64,000 nt of DNA from Chlamydomonas sphaeroides (taxonomy: Eukaryota; Chlorophyta; Chlorophyceae; Chlamydomonadales; Chlamydomonadaceae): contig BDDC01000003.1 of assembly GCA_001662425.1 (NCBI GenBank), forward strand, positions 66,900 to 130,899. Direction: 5' to 3'. The translations under genes were made by a program, and so were the position numbers. Below, piece after piece: positions 58,306 through 64,000 of this stretch (its first letter is position 1; every line of letters starts with the position of its first letter). The notes under the pieces were generated by a model. The model had not been told where the DNA came from and did no database searches. It saw only the letters and a program-made list of their open reading frames with translations.

Positions 58306-61300
58306 ATGCGAAGTGCGGCAGCGCGGCGCCGCTCGCGGCCGCCGCGCGGTTCGCCGGGGCTCGCTGCTGCGCTCGCGCTGCTGCCGCTGCTCGCTCGGCC
58401 TGCTGCAGCTCAGCAGCTGCTGCATGGAATGGCGCGGAGCCCCAATGCGCGGCCCGACGCCGACTGGCTGCCTGCAGGTGCGTGTCGCCGACCTTTCAGC
58501 CCCGGCCAACGCCCACGTCCGACTCGCGAGCGCGCCGCCTTCCGCCGCCGCCGGCCGCTCTGCTGCTGCTCCCGCCGCGATCCCTCCCCCGCGTTGTGTC
58601 CGCAACCTCGCACGCCACAGGCGCTGGCGGCGTTGAACGCGCGGGCATCGAGCGTTTCGTGCCGTTCTCCGCTGTTGAGCCCGCGCCACGCTCGGCCGAA
58701 GCAGCGACGCGCGACAGCAGCAGCAGAGGCGATGATGCTGCGTTCGGGGCCGTGCTCGGAGCCGCCTTTGGCGCCGCCGGGAGCAACGCGAGCAGCTCGC
58801 TCGCAGCCGGCGCGGGCGCAGCCACCGCGGGGCAGTTGCAGTGGTCCTGGTCGTCGTATCACAGCCACGAGGCCATGCTGGACTGGCTGGCGGCGTTGGT
58901 GCGGCGAAGCGGGGGCGCGTGCCGGCTGCAGTCGCTGCAGCCCTCCAGGTAGGGTGTGGGGCAGGGCTCTCGCGGCGCTCGGGCCCCGTTGCTGAGGGTG
59001 GCATGGCTTGGCATGGCGGCGGATGGCTCCTGCGGCGGCCTGCCTGAGGGGAAGCGATGGCAAAGCAAGCATCTGACCGTCTCACGGCAGTGGCGGGGCA
59101 ACCAGTCCTGGCAGCATGACGTGCTGGGGGCCGTGTCGGCGGTGGCTTGCGGAGCCACGCGACACGAACTCCGCCACGGGAGCGACTCCCCGGGGACGCC
59201 CGCGGCCTGCCTAGCGTGCTCCCCTCGCCGCCATGCCCGCCCGCCGGCCGCGGCCCTCGCGCCCCGCCGCAGCAGCCGCGAGGGCCGCCGCCTGATGGCG
59301 CTGGTGGCGGGTGACGGCGCCACCAGCGGCGGCGGCAGCGGCAACGCCACGTCACGCAGCAAGTCGACCTTCACGGTGGGCCTCCGTGGATGCGGGGGGC
59401 AAGGACCGCGGCCGCGGCAGCTCGCCGCCAACGGCGGGCGGTCGCTGCGCAAGAGCCGGGCCCGGCGCCTGCGCAGCAGGGGCGCCAGCACAGCAGCGAT
59501 CGCGGGCCACGTGACGCCCTGCCGCCCGTGTGCAATTCAGCCTGCGTCGGCCCCCGGTGACGTGGCGAGCCGCCAGCTGACTGACTTGCTGCATGGCGCT
59601 CGCCTGTTGGGTGCACTGCCCCTGTTGGGGCCTGCGCGCAACAAAGGCGACAAGACCAGACGTGTGGACCCCCCTTGGCCAAGCGGGCTTGGGCCAGCGC
59701 TCTCACCATCCCTACGCTGCACACCCCTTCGCCTGGACCTGGACCCGCGCGCAGTGGATCGGCAACATGCACGGCGACGAGACCGCCAACCGTGAGCTGC
59801 TGCTGCGGCTGGCGGAGCAGCTGTGCGTCGGCGGCGGCCGCGGCCCCGGCTACGGCGGCGGCGGCGGCACGCCGGCGGCGGAGCTGGTGGAGCGCTGGGT
59901 GGCGGTGGCCGCCAGCACCGTTGTCACCATCGTGCCCACCATGAACCCCGACGGGTGAGGCGTGGGCTGCGAGGCATGCCTGGACCTCCGGCCTGACTGT
60001 CCGCGGGACAGGGCGGCACAGGCGGCCTCTAGGCAGAGGCAGCGGGCCGCTCCTGAGCTGTCGCCGCACCGCGCGGCGGCGCCCGTCGCGCAGGTTTGCC
60101 CGGCTCACGCGCTACAACGCCGCCGGCAAGGACCTCAACCGCAACTGCTGGGACGCGAGTTTTCCTTACGGTGCGCCCTGGAGCGTGATAGCGCGTGTGG
60201 GCGGCTGCTTTTTGGATGAGTGCAGCGCGTGTGTGCACTAAGCACAAACTGGGTGACGGCCGTGTGGGACTGAGCGGCAGTACCGTGGAGCGGTTAAGGG
60301 AAGCAGTGCGCCACGCCGCTTCTCAGTCCTGACGCCAGCGCTGGCGGCCTCTGTCCGGCTCTGTCCATTGCGCGCCCAACCCACAGACCGGCCCACCCAG
60401 GCCGACGCCACTGCCAAGGACGGCGACGGAGCCTACCTCTACCCCGCCGCCGCGTCTTGGGCTGTGGTGCGGGGGCCGGGCCTCGGGACGGGCTCTGCTT
60501 GCCGCCCGGGCTCTGCTCGCCGCGCAGCGACACCCATTGCGAGCAGCGCCGCTCCACCCCGCCGCCGCCGCCAGTCGTCCTACCTTGCGCCGCCAGCGGG
60601 ACTCGCCCACCTTCGCTCTCCGTCGACCCAGTCGTAGCCTGTCCCCAACTATTGCCGCGAGCGAGCCGGCCGCTGCCGTCGGCGCGCAGCATCAAACCCC
60701 ATGACCATTGAATGGACGCTGCCACCACAAGCGCCGCCCCAAGGCCGTCCACCAGCCCCTCCCCCTCCCACCCCTCCGCCGCCCTTCCACCGCCCCCGCA
60801 GGTTGGCAACACCAGCGCCTTTGAGCCCGAGACGGCTGCGGTGGCGGCGCTGCTGACGGGGTCGCCTCCCGACCTGAGCGCCAACCTGCACGGGGGCACG
60901 CTGGTGGCCAATTACCCTTTGGACGCCTGCGACAGCCGGGTGAGGGCTTTTTGGTTCAAGAGTATTGAAGTAAAAAGGTAGTGAATGGGGTTACACTGAA
61001 AGTGTCCGTCGTTGTGGGTCACGGCAATCCCGAGTGAGCGCTGGGCCCTGAGGCACAGGCTGGCAGGCGTTGTTGATTTCAACTAGGACGCAGCCGGAGC
61101 AAAGCTAGAATGGGGTTACACCTGGGGAGGGCTGGCAGGCTGTGTTCGTGTGGTGGGCGGGCGATGGAGGCGTCGGTGGCAACGCGGGAGGCTTGGGGCT
61201 GGGGGTGCAGCCGCAGCGGGCGGCACGTGGGCGCGGCCTCGGGTGCGCTGCGGGCACTGGGGCTCAGGAGCACGCCCCGGCGGACGGGGTCACGCATCCC

Positions 61301-62323
61301 AGGCCAGCCGCGGTGGTGGCTCAGGCTCCCTGGGCCCGCGCTCCTGGTGGAGGGCGGCCCTCCCTGCTCTTGCCCGGGCTGCCCCGCGCGACCGCCGTGC
61401 GCGCCTGCCCCATCCCACCGCACAGGGCACGGTGTACAACTGCCCCACGCCCGACGACCCCCTGCCGCGGTTGCTGGCCACCGCCGCGGCCTCCGCCAGC
61501 CCGCTGCTGGCGGCCAGCGACGCGCCGCCCTTCCAGGGGGGCACCGTGCAGGGCGCGGCGTGGTACCCGGTGCTGGGCTCGCTGCAGGTACATGGGGAGG
61601 CTGCCGCGCTGGCGATGCCACTGCTGTGACAACGCTCTGGGAGCTCCGACCCACCCACCGGGCGCGCTGCCGCGTTCACCAGATGTGCGCAGCACACGCT
61701 GCCCAGGAGCCCCGCCTGTCACCCGTCTGCCTGGCGCCCTGCTGCCCTACTGCCCTGCTGCCCTGCTGCCCTGCTGCGTTTTCCACCCCCCAACACCACG
61801 TGCCATCGTAACGCCACGCCCCCAGGACTGGGCCTTCCACGCGCTGGGCCGCCTCATGCTCACGCTCGAGCTGCACGCGGCCAAGGACCCGCCGCCGCGC
61901 GAGCTGCCGGGGCTGTGGGATGCGCACGCGCCCGCCTTCCTGCGCCTCATGGAGGCTGGCCGCGAGCTGGGGCTGCGGCTGCTGGTGCTGGACGCGGCCA
62001 CGCAGGCGCCCCTCTCGGCCAATGTCACGGTGCTGCAGCCCGCGGGAGCTCGCGGCGGCGCCGCCACCGCGGCCGGCGGCGGGCGGTACGGCAGGCTGCT
62101 GCGGCCGGGCGTGCCGTACAGGTTCGCCGTGCAGCCGTACGACCCCGGCGCGCCGGAGGTGAGCTATGCGGCGGTGGAGGTGGCGGCGGCGGTGCCGGTG
62201 GGGGCGGGCGAGGGGCGGAGCGGCGGCGGGCTGGGCGTCGAGCAGGTCGTGGCTGCGGTGCGGGTGGTGACGAAGAAGCGCAAGCGGTTGGCGCGGCGGC
62301 TAGCGGCGCGGCGGGCGAGCTAG
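58306..62323 (+). CDS. M14 zinc carboxypeptidase (carboxypeptidase D/E, plant SOL1 type)
   Basis: Exons 58306-58477, 58621-58948, 59273-59375, 59755-59954, 60094-60170, 60387-60466, 60802-60939, 61426-61587 and 61826-62323 sum to 585 residues in consistent phase. A signal peptide (GLAAALALLPLLARPAAAQQ) is followed by an M14 domain: the zinc site NMHGDETANRELLLRL (H and E), substrate arginines in GKDLNRNCWDASFP, the third zinc ligand in LSANLHGGTLVANYPLD, and the catalytic Glu in LTLELHAAKDPP. A transthyretin-like beta domain closes the protein. Members trim C-terminal Lys/Arg from secreted peptides. The zinc motif is HGDE where HGNE is usual, and RNCWDASFP replaces RNFPD. An exon between 59375 and 59755 could be missing. 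Confidence 0.85.
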
Positions 62324-62785
62324 TGAGCGGCGAGCTGATCGCCAAAGTAGCAGACACGCGTGATTCGGATACATGTGCTCTGTGCCTGCCAGCAGCCGCC
62401 TGCACGGCACGTCGTTCGCGGCCCCCATGTTAGAGCCACGGCCGCCGCACCGCTCTCGGGCCGCGGCACCTCTCACGTCCCCAGCCGCCACCTCGCCAGC
62501 ACGAGCGCTGTCGGAGTCAGCGGGAGCACACACATAACGCCTGGCCGACATATGCTGTCACGCCAGCGGCCCTTGCCGCGCCCCGCCCAGCGCCAGCCGC
62601 CACCTGTCCTGCACCAGCCGTGCCATGCAAGCCGAGCTCGGCCTGGCAGGGCTGGGCCCCATGCAGGCCACCGACCGCCGGCCGCCCGCTGCCAGCGGCG
62701 ACGCAGCGACACGCGCCGTCCGCTGCACCAGGACGGCCGCGGGCGGCTCCGAGCGCACGCACCCGCGGCGTTGGCCGCTGCTGGC
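62324..62785. other. Convergent intergenic region
   Basis: This holds the 3' UTRs of the carboxypeptidase (+) and CASP (-) genes. No coding structure was seen. Confidence 0.4.
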
Positions 62786-64000
62786 TCACGGCAGCTGGCC
62801 TGTGAGCGGGTTGCCGTCGAGCTGCTCGTGGTGCATGGCGGCAGTGGTGTCGTGGCGGTCGTCCAGGATGGCCTGGCAGGGGGCGGAGGGCCGGGACCAG
62901 CAGCAGCGGGAGGGGAGGTCAGGTGGGAGGCCAGGGGAGGGCCGGGGAGGTCAGGCCAGCGTGCAGCGGCGCCGGCAGCTCCCGAGGCCGCGGGGCACGA
63001 GGCGAGCGCGTGCGTGCGTGTTGGTGCCTCACGGCGCTGGTACCACGCGTGCATGAGCGCCAGGTGGGTGCGTGCCGGTACCACGCGACGCCGGCAGACG
63101 TGGCGCCGGCGCACCTGGTTGTGTTCGTACAGCTGCGCCGTCGAGTGGTGCGTCATGCGGGTGAGGCTGGCGAACACCAGCGCGTGCATGAGCGCCAGGT
63201 ACACGAAGGCGAACAGCCGCGCCGCCGAGTTGCCGTACACCAGCTGGCTCAGCATAAACATGGCCTGCGGTACGTGTAGGAGTGCCGGTACACAGCAGCA
63301 GTGCGGCGGTCAGGTGGTGGGCCGGCGGCGCAGCGATCTGGACATGCCGGTTGCTTGCTTGGAAACCTTAGGTACGTTGTGCAACCGTACGCAGTGACGT
63401 ACATGAGGCCCGCTGCCGTACCTTGTCCACAAAGCCCATGTTGGTCTTTTGCCGCTCCTTCTGCTGGTCCTTGAACTCCTTGAACGGGTTGATACCCTCG
63501 TCGTACATCTTGCCGTACCGCCGCTCCACCTCGGCGCCCACCTCCACGTCACCGCTCCTGCCGCTCGGGCCCGGGCCCGCTGGCCCGCCGCCCCCACCTC
63601 CGCCGCCTCCACCGCCGCCAGGGCCAGTCCGTGAATGCACGTACCTGCAGCCAACGCACATGGGGCACGGTACACACGCGTGAGCGCGGCGTGGACCAGG
63701 CCACACCACCCCACTTCCGCAGGCCACCTCCCAGCCCAGGGTAACTCGGGCCGCACGTCGCCCGCCAAGCCCACAGCCCCACGCCTCGCGAGGAAGCCCA
63801 GCCGGGGGCCGCACACGGCGTCGCCCCGCCCAGCGCCCAACCCTGCCCACCCACACCGCGTGCAGGCACTGCCCTCCTCCGCGGCCCCTCGCCGCCCCAC
63901 AGCACCCCAGTCCCCAGCCACATCCCCATCCCTGGCCCCACCGCAGCCGCTCCACCAGGGCTATGTTGTCGGCCTTGGCCGCCGCCGCCGCGCTCTTGGT
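62786..64000 (-). CDS. CASP: CASP Golgi coiled-coil membrane protein, C-terminal part (5' off the right edge)
   Basis: Exons 64000-63942 (partial), 63644-63422, 63264-63115 and 62872-62786 join in phases 2, 0 and 0. The end of a coiled coil (AKADNIALVERLRYVHS) is followed by a Gly-rich linker, then RRYGKMYDEGINPFKEFKDQ and a membrane anchor (LFAFVYLALMHALVFASL). The tail ends NPLTGQLP. The EGINPFxxF motif, the RLRYV-type coiled-coil end and the single C-terminal helix are those of CASP, the CUX1-locus Golgi tether, conserved in plants. It is a type II tail-anchored golgin involved in intra-Golgi trafficking. The poly-Gly linker is longer than I would expect. The N-terminal coiled coil is outside the window. 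Confidence 0.88.

Noticed and set aside
1..64000. tRNA, rRNA, CRISPR arrays, integrated bacterial or phage genes
   Set aside because: I looked for these and saw none; CRISPR and operon features are not expected in this nuclear DNA.

Overview
The window is nuclear DNA of a volvocine green alga (Chlamydomonas/Gonium/Volvox type), seen at species-unknown level. The reasons are GC-rich exons with nearly all codons ending in G or C, many short introns with GTGAGT/GTGCGT-like donors and C-rich acceptors, TGTAA poly(A) signals behind several genes, cilia genes (IFT88, DNAAF6/TWI1), organelle RNA-binding OPR-RAP proteins and a probable selenoprotein. All exon models below were built by hand by matching splice sites and reading phase. 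In the long genes the summed exon lengths are divisible by three, which supports the models.

Layout. 1-1.7 kb: 3'-truncated CDPK-like kinase (-). 2.7-3.5 kb: Pro/Ala/Gln-rich protein (-). 3.8-4.4 kb: ISD11/LYRM4 Fe-S biogenesis factor (+). 5.3-5.7 kb: small unknown protein (+). 5.9-7.8 kb: UBA/UIM-like nuclear protein (+). 9.0-11.0 kb: selenoprotein S (VIMP)-like membrane protein (-) with in-frame UGA and a SECIS-like fold in its 3' region. 11.7-12.8 kb: TMEM14/FAX fatty-acid exporter family (+). 13.4-22.0 kb: the clamp loader CTF18 in 19 exons (+). 22.6-33.1 kb: a run of minus-strand genes, namely FAM32A and OST4 only 25 nt apart (candidate bicistronic mRNA), a ubiquitin-like protein, and two tandem OPR-RAP paralogues. 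34.6-40.1 kb: FG-GAP membrane protein in 19 exons (+). 41.1-42.9 kb: PRIN2-like plastid protein (-). 44.0-49.5 kb: IFT88 in 20 exons (-), divergent from DNAAF6/TWI1 at 50.0-51.8 kb (+). 52.5-53.1 kb: small heat-shock protein with a heat-shock-element array (+). 53.2-56 kb: gene-poor and repeat-rich. 56.1-57.1 kb: unknown protein (+). 58.3-62.3 kb: M14 zinc carboxypeptidase (+). 62.8 kb to the right edge: Golgi CASP protein (-), truncated by the window.

Most genes are unrelated housekeeping functions. The clearest functional pairing is the head-to-head IFT88/DNAAF6 pair, since both build cilia. The most interesting observations are the OST4-FAM32A pair, the SelS UGA/SECIS combination, three GC-AG introns in CTF18 and IFT88, and two introns that carry a copy of the acceptor and start of the exon that follows them.
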